Origin: Actinomycetes bacterium
GTDB taxonomy: Bacteria > Actinomycetota > Acidimicrobiia > Acidimicrobiales > Microtrichaceae
Direction: 5' to 3'
Assembly: GCA_023427825.1 (NCBI GenBank)
Contig: JAEZAI010000644.1
Location: 1 to 8,057 of the forward strand
DNA: 8,057 bases
The position numbers and the translations under genes were made by a program. The notes under the pieces were generated by a model. The model did no database searches and had not been told where the DNA came from. It saw only the letters and a program-made list of their open reading frames with translations. Positions 1 through 6,262 of this stretch are shown one piece after another. Each line of letters opens with the position of its first letter. The stretch's first letter is position 1.

Positions 1-66
1 TAGCTCAGTGGTCAGAGCAGGCGACTCATAATCGCTCGGTCCCGGGTTCGATCCCCGGCCGGCCCA
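1..66 (+). tRNA. tRNA-Ile2 (CAT anticodon), 5' end cut by window edge
   Basis: The window opens at tRNA position 8, so the 5' acceptor strand is missing. Visible are the D arm (3-18), anticodon stem GGCGA/TCGCT with loop CTCATAA (20-36, anticodon CAT at 27-29), a 5-nt variable loop, T arm CCGGG/CCCGG (42-58), acceptor 3' strand CCGGCCC and discriminator A66. CCA is not encoded (CGA follows). CAT can mean initiator Met, elongator Met or Ile2. The D arm and anticodon arm closely match the bacterial tRNA-Ile2 type as I remember it from E. coli. The acceptor strand has G at tRNA positions 68 and 69, implying C5-G68 and C4-G69, pairs known to favour the lysidine synthetase TilS. It would then decode AUA after C34 is changed to lysidine. 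Elongator tRNA-Met is the alternative. It is not an initiator by anticodon-stem sequence, which lacks the three G-C pairs. Confidence 0.85.
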
Positions 67-74
67 CGAACCGT

Positions 75-112
75 CACGCTGCTGGCGTGGGTCTCCGTCG
101 CTGGGCGACGGA
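75..112. terminator. Two tandem stem-loops between the tRNA and the PAS-EAL gene
   Basis: The first stem-loop is CACGC (75-79), loop TGCTG, GCGTG (85-89). The second is a perfect 8-bp stem TCCGTCGC (94-101), loop TGG, GCGACGGA (105-112). They lie 8-46 nt past the tRNA end and also just past the stop of the convergent PAS-EAL gene, so they could end transcription from both sides. Neither is followed by a T-run on either strand. The terminator call rests on position and stem strength only. Confidence 0.5.
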
Positions 113-159
113 AACCGACGCCGAAGCGGCAGCGGCGGCGACCGCGAGGAACGGTGCGA

Positions 160-1662
160 TCAGCCCGTGAACGTCGGGAGCGCCTCGGGCCGTCCCAGGT
201 AGTAGCCCTGCACCAGGTCCACGCCGTCGGCGCGGAGCAGGCCGAGCGTCTCGGCGTCCTCGACGCCCTCGGCGACGGTCCGCACGCCCAGGTGGCTGGC
301 GAGGGCGATCACGCCCTGGACGATCGGGCGGTTGCGGTCGTCGGTCCGCATGTCACGGACGAACTCCCGGTCGATCTTCAGGAAGTCCACCGGGAAGCGC
401 TGTAGCTGGAGCAGCCCGTTGAACCCGGTCCCGAAGTCGTCGAGCGCGAACCGGCAGCCCAGCGACGCGAGCTGCTCGGCGAAGCCGATGGCGGCGTCCG
501 CGTCGTTGATGATCGCCGACTCGGTGATCTCGAAGACGATCTGGACGGGGTCGACGTCGCTCTCCGCGATGAGCGCCTGGACCTCGTCGGCGAACCCCGG
601 AGTGTTCAGCGACACCGACGACAGGTTGAGCTCGACCGCCAGTCCGTAGCGGGCGTGGCGGAGCGCCTCCTCCACCACGTAGCGATCCAGGTCGACCACC
701 GTGCCGGTCCGTTCGGCGACCGGCAGGAACAGGTTCGGCAGCATCACGCCCTTGGGTCCCGGGAGGCGGACCAGGATCTCGCGCTGGACGACCCGGCCCG
801 TCGCGGCGTCCACGATCGGTTGGGCGTGCAGGAGCAGGCTGCGTTCCCGGAGCGCGGTCCGGAGCTGTGCGTCGACGGGATCGTCGACCGTGACAGGGGC
901 CACCGTCGGTCCGGGCCGGCGCCGGCGCTCCGGCACCCGCGTGATGAGCACCACCGACAGACCGCCCGAGCCGGCGATCGGGAAGGCGCCGCAGCGGAGC
1001 TGCACCGGCCCGTCGGGGGACTCGAAGACGAGCAGCTGCATCTCGTCGGGGCGCTGGCCGAGCGAGCGCAGCTCGCACCCCTCGCCGCACCCGGTGCGCT
1101 CGTCGGGGTGGAGCGCGTCGTGGAACGGGATCCCGGAGCGGAGCCGTCCGCCGAAGAGCTCAGCGGCCCGGTCGTTGGCGGCGCACACGAACCCGTCGCG
1201 GTCCAGGGTGACGACTGCCTCCTCGATGTGCTGGCCCATCGCGTCGATGCGCTCGTGGAGCACCTGCGGCGAGACGCCGAGCGGGTTCTCCTCGTGCTCG
1301 GGATGGATCGCGGTGACGAAGCCGCGGAGCACGGCGTCGACGCGCCACGCGACCAGCTGGACTCGGGCGACGACCGACCCGCTGTCCTTCGTGCGGAGCA
1401 GGGCCCGACCGTTCCAGACGTCGTCGGAGGCCGCCGCAGCCTCTGCGTCGGTGTCGCGCTCGCACCCGAGGAGCATGGCGAAGGGCGCGCCGATGGCCTC
1501 GGTGTCGTCCCATCCGAGGAGGCGGGTCGCCGCGCCGTTCCAGCTGACGATCCGGCCGCTCAGGTCGCGACCGATCAGCACGATGTCGAGCTGATCGATC
1601 AGCCGGTCGTCGAGCGCGGGCTTCGACTCCTGATCCAACCAGGCCAGCTGATGTGCGGCCAT
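160..1662 (-). CDS. PAS-PAS-EAL protein, probable cyclic-di-GMP phosphodiesterase
   Basis: A 500-aa soluble protein with no signal peptide or membrane segment. Two PAS-like sensor domains (about residues 15-118 and 137-240) are followed by an Arg/Pro-rich linker and an EAL domain (about 265-497). EAL enzymes hydrolyse cyclic-di-GMP to linear pGpG. Residues expected for catalysis are all visible: the ExLxR motif as E295-I-L-V-R299, N346 in LNLSS, E378 in FEITE, D408-D409 in DDFGTG, K429 in KID, E465 in AEGVE and Q485 in QGYY. There is no GGDEF domain, so it should degrade rather than make the messenger. The second PAS carries a C192-x3-C196 pair that might sense redox or bind metal (inference). 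I chose the ATG at 1662 because AGGAGAGGTG lies just upstream; an open frame continues to 1755 but lacks a comparable ribosome site. It is divergent from the flippase-like gene. The signal sensed is unknown. Confidence 0.92.
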   Translation of the reverse strand: MAAHQLAWLDQESKPALDDRLIDQLDIVLIGRDLSGRIVSWNGAATRLLGWDDTEAIGAPFAMLLGCERDTDAEAAAASDDVWNGRALLRTKDSGSVVARVQLVAWRVDAVLRGFVTAIHPEHEENPLGVSPQVLHERIDAMGQHIEEAVVTLDRDGFVCAANDRAAELFGGRLRSGIPFHDALHPDERTGCGEGCELRSLGQRPDEMQLLVFESPDGPVQLRCGAFPIAGSGGLSVVLITRVPERRRRPGPTVAPVTVDDPVDAQLRTALRERSLLLHAQPIVDAATGRVVQREILVRLPGPKGVMLPNLFLPVAERTGTVVDLDRYVVEEALRHARYGLAVELNLSSVSLNTPGFADEVQALIAESDVDPVQIVFEITESAIINDADAAIGFAEQLASLGCRFALDDFGTGFNGLLQLQRFPVDFLKIDREFVRDMRTDDRNRPIVQGVIALASHLGVRTVAEGVEDAETLGLLRADGVDLVQGYYLGRPEALPTFTG

Positions 1663-1667
1663 GAGAA

Positions 1668-1677
1668 CACCTCTCCT
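1668..1677 (-). promoter_or_regulatory. Ribosome binding site fixing the PAS-EAL start
   Basis: Reading the minus strand, AGGAGAGGTG ends 5 nt before the ATG at 1662. This favours the 500-aa protein over the 531-aa frame opening at 1755. It also shows that this transcript has a leader, unlike several plus-strand genes here. Confidence 0.7.
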
Positions 1678-1694
1678 GTCGGTCGCCCCGTTCC

Positions 1695-1700
1695 GTGATA
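1695..1700 (-). promoter_or_regulatory. Possible -10 element of the PAS-EAL gene
   Basis: TATCAC on the minus strand lies 33 nt upstream of the ATG at 1662 and would give a short leader containing the ribosome site. No convincing -35 hexamer is visible at 17 nt spacing, which would fit an activator-dependent promoter. This is a weak call made from pattern alone. Confidence 0.3.
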
Positions 1701-1736
1701 CCCGGCCGGATGGCGAAGGCGACGCTCCCCGGGGGA

Positions 1737-1756
1737 TTAGGGCCGAAGGGCCCAAC
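1737..1756. promoter_or_regulatory. DosR/DevR-like palindrome upstream of the PAS-EAL gene
   Basis: The core is GGGCC-GAAG-GGCCC, an exact 5-bp inverted repeat flanked by TT on the left and AA on the right. Aligned to the known mycobacterial DosR box consensus (TTSGGGAC followed by its near mirror image), 13 of 20 positions agree, including both GGG/CCC triplets. Its centre lies about 58 bp upstream of the transcription start implied by the possible -10 at 1695-1700, a usual distance for an activator. It could equally be a site for another LuxR/NarL-type regulator, or a chance GC-rich palindrome. Confidence 0.35.
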
Positions 1757-1814
1757 GATCCGGCGCCGTCACTGGGTCCTCCGCACTCGCGGGCAGGGCC
1801 GGTCGGCCCGCGGC

Positions 1815-1844
1815 GTCACCCATGTTCCGCGGCTCCCGGGTGAC
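1815..1844 (+). promoter_or_regulatory. Inverted repeat GTCACCC-N16-GGGTGAC, possible operator of the flippase-like gene
   Basis: The arms at 1815-1821 and 1838-1844 are perfect 7-bp complements with centres 23 bp apart, about two helical turns. The right arm ends 7 bp before the proposed -10 at 1852. If transcription starts at 1864, the arms cover about -49 to -20, so a dimeric regulator here could block polymerase. The spacer contains a CCGCGG palindrome. No regulator can be named. Confidence 0.35.
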
Positions 1845-1851
1845 CCTCCCG

Positions 1852-1857
1852 TAGCCT
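1852..1857 (+). promoter_or_regulatory. -10 hexamer TAGCCT for a leaderless transcript
   Basis: TAGCCT matches the actinobacterial TANNNT form and ends exactly 6 nt before the GTG at 1864, so transcription would begin at the start codon. No Shine-Dalgarno sequence precedes this GTG, in agreement. The same arrangement recurs before two other plus-strand genes in the window. Confidence 0.55.
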
Positions 1858-1863
1858 GCGCTC

Positions 1864-4287
1864 GTGCCGATCGACGTGGTGGGGAGCCTGGACGACCAGG
1901 TCGACGCGCAGCTGAGCCGGTGGCGGCTCCACACGTTCGGCCCCGCCGACGAGCACCCGTTCCGACGGCGCACGAGCGACTGGATCCGGCTCGTCACCGC
2001 CGCCATCGTCGTGACCGTCCTCGCGATCCAGGCCGACGACATCAGCGACGCCCAGAGGTCGCTCTTCGAGTTCTTCAACCAGCTCCCGGACTCGCTCGAC
2101 GACCTGTTCCGGCTGGCGTACGGACTGGGAACGCTCTGGGGTCTGGGTCTGGTCCTCGTGGCGGCGCTGATCGGCCGGCGTTGGCGACTGGCGCGCGACC
2201 TCGCGCTGGCAGGGCTGCTGGCCGCACTGCTGTCGCGCCTGATCGGCGCCGTCGTGTCCGGCGACTCGACGACCGAGGCGCTGCAGGCCACGGTGCGCCT
2301 GGGATCGGCCAGCCCGTCGTTCCCCGCGACCCGACTGGCGGTCATCGTCGGCGTGGTGGCCGCCGCGGGGCCCTACGTCGCCCGCCCCACCCGCCGGACC
2401 GGCGTGCTGTTCGCCACCGTCATGGCGCTGTCCGCCATGTACCTGGGCGTGGCGCTGCCGAACTCGGTCGTCGCCGCCGCGGTGCTGGGCTGGGGGAGCG
2501 CGGCGGTCGTGCACCTGGCGTTCGGCTCGCCGGGCGGGCGTCCGACGCTGCCCCAGATGCGGGCGACGCTCGCGGAGCTCGGGGTGCAGGTGGACGCGCT
2601 CGGCCTGGCGCCGCACCAACCCGACGACGCGACCCTCATGTTCGCCACCGACGTCCACGGCCCGCTGCACGTGCGCGTGCTGGGCCGGGACGAGGCCGAC
2701 GCCCAGGCGCTGGGTCAGGCGTGGCGCTCGATCGTCTTCAAGTCGCCACCGGGACGACTGCACCTGACCCGGATCGAGGCCGTCGAGCACCAGGCGTTCG
2801 TGATGCTGCTGGCGGCGCAGTCCGGCGTGCTGGTGCCCGAGGTGGTCACCACCGGCAGCGCCGGCCCGGGCGCCGCTGTCCTGGTGGACCGACCCTTCCC
2901 CGGCGTGCCGCTGTCCGAGCTGCCACCCGATCAGCTCGACGAGGCGCTGCTCGAGCGCATGTGGGGGGAGGTCGCCCGGCTGCATGCCGCCGGCATCGCG
3001 CACCTCGACCTCACGCTCGACCACGTCATCCTCTCCGACGACGGCGGGATCGGATTTTTCTCGTTCAGCCAGGCGGTCACCGGCGATCGCCACGACTACC
3101 GGCTGCACGACGTGGCGTCGCTGCTGGTGGCGACCGAGGAGGTGGTCGGCCCGGACCGCGCCGTGGCGGCCGCGGCGTTCGGTCTGGGTCGCGACCGGCT
3201 CGCACAGGTGCTGCCGGTGCTGCAGGCGGCGGTCCTCCCGTCGTCCATGCGGACCCATGGCCGGGCGGAGCACAAGGCGTTCGCCGACCGTTTGGTGACC
3301 CTGCGGACGACGGCCGCGGCGGCGGTCGACGTGGAGCCGCCGCACCTCACCGAGCTGCACCGCATCTCCGGCGCCACGCTGGCGATGGTCATCGGCACGT
3401 TCCTGGGCGTCGCCGCTCTGCTGAGCCAGGTGGGCGACCCCCAGGAGCTGTGGGACACCATGTCCGAGGCGGACTGGGAGTGGGTGAGCCTGGCGATCGT
3501 CGTGTCGCTCCTCACCAACTTCTCGACCGCGATCGCGCTGATGGGCAGCGTCCCCATCCGGATCCCGCTGCTGCGCACGACCGAGCTGCAGCTGTCGCTG
3601 TCGTTCGCCAACCTGGCGGTCCCGACGGTCGGCGGCCTGGCGTCGCAGGTGCGCTACCTGCAGAAGCAGGGGGTGGACCTGGCCGGCGCGGTGGCCGCCG
3701 GCGGCGTGGTCTCGGGCGTGGCCAACGTGGTGGTGACCAGCTCGGTGTGCCTGCTCGCGCTGCTGCTGTCGCCCGCGACGGTGTCCACGCAGTCCGTGTC
3801 CGCCAGCCAGCTGCTGACGCTGCTGCTGATCGCAGCGGTGGTCATCGGCGTGGTGTGCGGGATCGTGTTCGGCATCCCCGGGATCCGCAAGCGGGTGCTC
3901 GGACCGGTCCAGAACGCGTGGGCGATCGTGTCGTCCGCGCTGCGGTCGCCGCGGCAGATCAGCCAGCTCGTCCTCGGCTGGGCGTTCAATGCGTTGATGT
4001 ACGCCTTCGTCCTCTACTGCTGCGTCGCCGCGTTCGGTCCGCCGGTGAACTTCTGGACGATCGTGCTGATCAACACCGGCGTGTCGACGCTGGCGTTCGC
4101 GGTGCCGGTGCCCGGAGGGGCGACGGCCGTCAGCTCCGTCGGCGTGGCCGGCCTGCTGACCGCGGTCGGCGCCAGCCAGGAGGTCGCGGTCGCGGCGTCG
4201 CTCGCCTACCAGGTCACCGCCACCTTCATCCCCGCGGTGCCGGGCTGGTTCTGCTTCCGGAACCTGATGTCGCTCGACTACCTCTGA
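1864..4287 (+). CDS. Large membrane protein: N-terminal helices, degenerate kinase-like domain, LPG-synthase-type flippase domain
   Basis: An 807-aa integral membrane protein. About six hydrophobic segments lie in residues 43-220 (near 43-55, 85-104, 111-132, 156-173, 180-197 and 201-220). A soluble middle (about 235-495) resembles a small-molecule or protein kinase fold, with LHAAGIAHLDLTLDH at 373-387. The C-terminal part (500-795) has seven or more hydrophobic segments and matches the lysylphosphatidylglycerol synthase transmembrane / UPF0104 family, including PTVGG at 587-591 and PVPGG at 748-752. Family members are linked to lipid flipping or glycolipid assembly; the substrate here is unknown, and there is no lysyl-transferase domain. 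The kinase part looks inactive: catalytic D382 of HxD remains, but the usual Asn is H387, the DFG motif reads S400-F-S402, and the VAIK lysine position reads R271. GTG 1864 was chosen for its -10 spacing. Some fold boundaries are inferred. Confidence 0.85.
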   Translation: MPIDVVGSLDDQVDAQLSRWRLHTFGPADEHPFRRRTSDWIRLVTAAIVVTVLAIQADDISDAQRSLFEFFNQLPDSLDDLFRLAYGLGTLWGLGLVLVAALIGRRWRLARDLALAGLLAALLSRLIGAVVSGDSTTEALQATVRLGSASPSFPATRLAVIVGVVAAAGPYVARPTRRTGVLFATVMALSAMYLGVALPNSVVAAAVLGWGSAAVVHLAFGSPGGRPTLPQMRATLAELGVQVDALGLAPHQPDDATLMFATDVHGPLHVRVLGRDEADAQALGQAWRSIVFKSPPGRLHLTRIEAVEHQAFVMLLAAQSGVLVPEVVTTGSAGPGAAVLVDRPFPGVPLSELPPDQLDEALLERMWGEVARLHAAGIAHLDLTLDHVILSDDGGIGFFSFSQAVTGDRHDYRLHDVASLLVATEEVVGPDRAVAAAAFGLGRDRLAQVLPVLQAAVLPSSMRTHGRAEHKAFADRLVTLRTTAAAAVDVEPPHLTELHRISGATLAMVIGTFLGVAALLSQVGDPQELWDTMSEADWEWVSLAIVVSLLTNFSTAIALMGSVPIRIPLLRTTELQLSLSFANLAVPTVGGLASQVRYLQKQGVDLAGAVAAGGVVSGVANVVVTSSVCLLALLLSPATVSTQSVSASQLLTLLLIAAVVIGVVCGIVFGIPGIRKRVLGPVQNAWAIVSSALRSPRQISQLVLGWAFNALMYAFVLYCCVAAFGPPVNFWTIVLINTGVSTLAFAVPVPGGATAVSSVGVAGLLTAVGASQEVAVAASLAYQVTATFIPAVPGWFCFRNLMSLDYL

Positions 4288-4288
4288 G

Positions 4289-4303
4289 CGGCCAGCGCGG
4301 CCG
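4289..4303. terminator. Short stem-loop in the convergent gap
   Basis: CGGCC (4289-4293), loop AGCGC, GGCCG (4299-4303), starting one base after the flippase-like stop. There is no T-run. The gap between the two convergent stops (4288-4379) holds other weak GC inversions such as GGTC/GACC near 4328, and no gene that I can support. Confidence 0.3.
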
Positions 4304-4379
4304 ATCCGGCGCTTCGACGCACCGAGTGGTCATCGGGCGACCAGTCCGTCCGCCGAATCGGCTCGGGCCGCTGCGCAGA

Positions 4380-5543
4380 TCAGCCCTGCAGGAGCGCCTG
4401 GGCGTATCCCGTGAGCGTGTTGTTGTCGACGAACAGGTGCTGCGTGCCGGCCGAGATGTCGCGGAAGCACCGTCCGACCACGCTCGGCCGGCGGAGGCCC
4501 GACGAGCCGGCCCAGGTGTAGGCGAAGCGGCAGGCGTCGGCCGAGACCCGCGTGGCGTAGGTGGTGGCCTGCCGGACCCGCTGCACCTGCAGGTTCGTGG
4601 CGTCGCCACCGCCGGTGACGGCGGCCTCGAGCTCCTCGAAGGCCTCGAACACGAACGCTCGAGCCGATCTCATCGCCGCGTCGTGGATCGCCAGGTCGTG
4701 CTGGAACAGCTGCTGCGACGCGGTCGGTTCCGCCCCGAGCCGTGCCTTGTCCTGCGCGATCCGCACGATCTCGTCGATCGCCCGCCGCCCGACGCCGGTG
4801 GCGAAGCCGGCGTGGCCGAGCGCGGTCAGCGCGAAGAGCCCGATGCGGAACACGTCGCCGCCCCGGAGCGGCACGCACGTGAGTAGCCGGAAGGTGCGGT
4901 GCTCGGGCACCAGCACGTGGTCCACCGCGTAGTCGAAGCTGCCGGTGCCACTCAGGCCGAGCACGTCCCAGTTGCCGGTGAACGTCACCTGGTCCCGGGG
5001 CACGAAGGCCACGCGCATGTCGGGGAGACCGAGCTCGTCGAGCGCCGGCTCGCCGTCGACGGTCAACATCGCGCCCGCCGCGATCCAGTCGGAGTGGCCG
5101 GTGCCGCTGCCGAACGAGTACCGGCCGGTGAACTCCAGGGCGCCGTCGCGCTGCACGGCCTCGCCGACCGGCCCGAACATGCCGCCGTGGATCGGGAGCC
5201 GACGGGCGTGGCCAGGACCGGGGCGATCGGCGCCGTCGACGAACATGGGCAGCGCGGTCTCGTCGGGCAGGTACACCGAGGCGAACGCAGACGACGTGGC
5301 GTTGGCCATCAGCGACCAACCGGTCGACCCGTCGGCGTACGCGAGCTCGTCGAACACCGCGATCGCGGTGCGGACGTCGACCTCCAGACCGCCGAGCTCA
5401 CGCGGGACCAGCACCCAGAACAGGCCGGCGTCCGCGAGCGCGGCGACGACGTCGTCGGGCATCGTGCCCTGCTCCTCCGAGCGGTCCGCCGCCGCCTCGA
5501 TGAGCGGTGTGAGCTGTCGCGTGGTCGCGAGCAGGTCGGTCAC
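4380..5543 (-). CDS. Acyl-CoA-dehydrogenase-fold flavoprotein, probably a two-component flavin-dependent monooxygenase
   Basis: A 387-aa soluble protein, full length for the fold. It has an N-terminal helical domain (1-115, with ADGSTGWSL at 70-78), a central beta domain (about 120-230, with GRYSFGSGTGHSDW at 140-153 and WDVLGLSGTGS at 192-202), and a C-terminal helical bundle of the Acyl-CoA_dh_2 type (about 235-387, with FRDISAGTQHLF at 360-371). The GSG-x-HSDW and C-terminal RDxxAxxQH patterns are those of the oxygenase branch of the superfamily (HsaA, DszC and HpaB-like group D enzymes), which use reduced flavin and O2, rather than classical acyl-CoA dehydrogenases. No flavin reductase partner is in the window, so the substrate cannot be named. 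The start is GTG at 5543, with GGGGGG 6 nt upstream as a plausible ribosome site. It lies 82 bp downstream of the 188-aa gene on the same strand and may be co-transcribed with it. A plain dehydrogenase remains possible. Confidence 0.88.
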   Translation of the reverse strand: MTDLLATTRQLTPLIEAAADRSEEQGTMPDDVVAALADAGLFWVLVPRELGGLEVDVRTAIAVFDELAYADGSTGWSLMANATSSAFASVYLPDETALPMFVDGADRPGPGHARRLPIHGGMFGPVGEAVQRDGALEFTGRYSFGSGTGHSDWIAAGAMLTVDGEPALDELGLPDMRVAFVPRDQVTFTGNWDVLGLSGTGSFDYAVDHVLVPEHRTFRLLTCVPLRGGDVFRIGLFALTALGHAGFATGVGRRAIDEIVRIAQDKARLGAEPTASQQLFQHDLAIHDAAMRSARAFVFEAFEELEAAVTGGGDATNLQVQRVRQATTYATRVSADACRFAYTWAGSSGLRRPSVVGRCFRDISAGTQHLFVDNNTLTGYAQALLQG

Positions 5544-5549
5544 GTGCGT

Positions 5550-5555
5550 CCCCCC
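5550..5555 (-). promoter_or_regulatory. Ribosome-binding-site-like G-run before the flavoprotein start
   Basis: Six G residues on the minus strand end 6 nt before GTG 5543. This is a usable but non-canonical Shine-Dalgarno sequence and supports this start. A TACGGT hexamer at 5616-5611 could give this gene its own promoter with a leader of about 60 nt; no -35 is evident. Confidence 0.4.
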
Positions 5556-5625
5556 GTGGTGCGGCCGGTCCCGACCGGCTGGCTCGGCCGACGCGGTCGA
5601 CCGGGCCCGTACCGTACCGGTCGGC

Positions 5626-6192
5626 TCAGGGCTCGCCGTCGAGCCAGGAGGGCGCGCCGTCGAGCAGGAACCGGCTGACCTCCAGGCACCGCTCGAGCGC
5701 GTCGCAGAGCATCTCCTCGCCCATGTACACCTGGCTGAGGCTCACCGGGACGCGGGCGACGACCGTGAGCGTGCGCTCGGACGGGTCAGTGACGTTCTGG
5801 AACGAGTCGACCGCCGACACCTCGAGCGGCAGGTCCGGCCCGCCGATCCCCGCGAGCTCCGTGGCGAGCAGCAGCAGGTCGGGGCAGTGGGGGAGCGGGG
5901 GCAGCGACCACGTGAACGTCATCGGCAGGTGGTGCAGGTCCTCGGGCTCCTCGCCCTCGGGCAGCTCGAGCACCTGGTCCTCGAACGCCAGGACCGAGCG
6001 CGGGTCCACCTCCACCGCCAGGTGGAACTCGACCGGGCCGCCGCACGCCTCTTCTGGATGCAGGTCGACCTCCCACGCCTGACGCATGGAGTAGGTCTCG
6101 ACGAAGTGCCGCTCGTCGTGGATGTGGAAGCCGTGGTCGGCCGCATGGTTCTTGAGATCCGCCACGAAGCCGGCGACATCGATCACTGCCAT
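5626..6192 (-). CDS. Hypothetical acidic protein, 188 aa, family not recognised
   Basis: I do not recognise this protein. It is strongly acidic, with no signal peptide or membrane segment, so probably cytoplasmic. The first 50 residues are His-rich (HGFHIHDERHF at 20-30). Alternating strand-like segments follow (FHLAVEVDP at 56-64, PMTFTWSLPPLP at 90-101, PLEVSAVDSF at 122-131, ERTLTVVARVPV at 139-150). A final helix runs 158-178, ending in PSWLDG. Cys50, Cys103, Cys163 and Cys169 are scattered and form no metal-site pattern. Codon usage is like its neighbours, and opposing frames show no recognisable protein. ATG 6192 is preferred; GTG 6198 is in frame and would add two residues. CAATCT ends 7 nt before the ATG and may be a leaderless -10. 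It is first in a possible two-gene unit with the flavoprotein; no function is assigned. Confidence 0.78.
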   Translation of the reverse strand: MAVIDVAGFVADLKNHAADHGFHIHDERHFVETYSMRQAWEVDLHPEEACGGPVEFHLAVEVDPRSVLAFEDQVLELPEGEEPEDLHHLPMTFTWSLPPLPHCPDLLLLATELAGIGGPDLPLEVSAVDSFQNVTDPSERTLTVVARVPVSLSQVYMGEEMLCDALERCLEVSRFLLDGAPSWLDGEP

Positions 6193-6199
6193 CGACACC

Positions 6200-6205
6200 A
6201 GATTG
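6200..6205 (-). promoter_or_regulatory. Possible -10 CAATCT for the 188-aa gene
   Basis: Read on the minus strand, CAATCT keeps the A at position 2 and the T at position 6 of the -10 consensus and ends 7 nt before ATG 6192. There is no Shine-Dalgarno sequence, which fits leaderless expression. It is weaker than the plus-strand examples because the first T is missing. Confidence 0.3.
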
Positions 6206-6249
6206 CCAGCCGATCGGCGCGGGGAGAAACCACGTTGTGGGGGGACCGG

Positions 6250-6255
6250 TACCCT
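6250..6255 (+). promoter_or_regulatory. -10 hexamer TACCCT for the phosphatase gene
   Basis: TACCCT matches TANNNT and ends 7 nt before GTG 6263, which is directly followed in frame by ATG 6266. Transcription starting at the GTG would be leaderless. There is no -35 consensus at the expected spacing. Confidence 0.5.
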
Positions 6256-6262
6256 CGGAGCG

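Noticed and set aside
160..1662. A hybrid GGDEF-EAL cyclase/phosphodiesterase
   Set aside because: The stretch between the second PAS and the EAL domain is only about 25 residues, too short for a GGDEF domain, and no GG(D/E)EF motif occurs.
655..1698. A 347-codon plus-strand frame antisense to the PAS-EAL gene
   Set aside because: The opposite strand encodes a complete EAL protein with all motifs; this frame shows none and has no promoter or ribosome site.
1816..3360. A 514-codon minus-strand frame under the flippase-like gene
   Set aside because: Rich in Gln/Arg/His with no domain, lying opposite a clear membrane protein; a shadow frame.
1695..4886. A 1063-codon open frame on the plus strand, longer than any real gene here
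   Set aside because: It overlaps the flippase-like gene in another frame and runs on antisense to the flavoprotein. Its translation is Arg/Gly/Pro/Ala-rich low-complexity with no family motif, typical of stop-poor GC-rich DNA.
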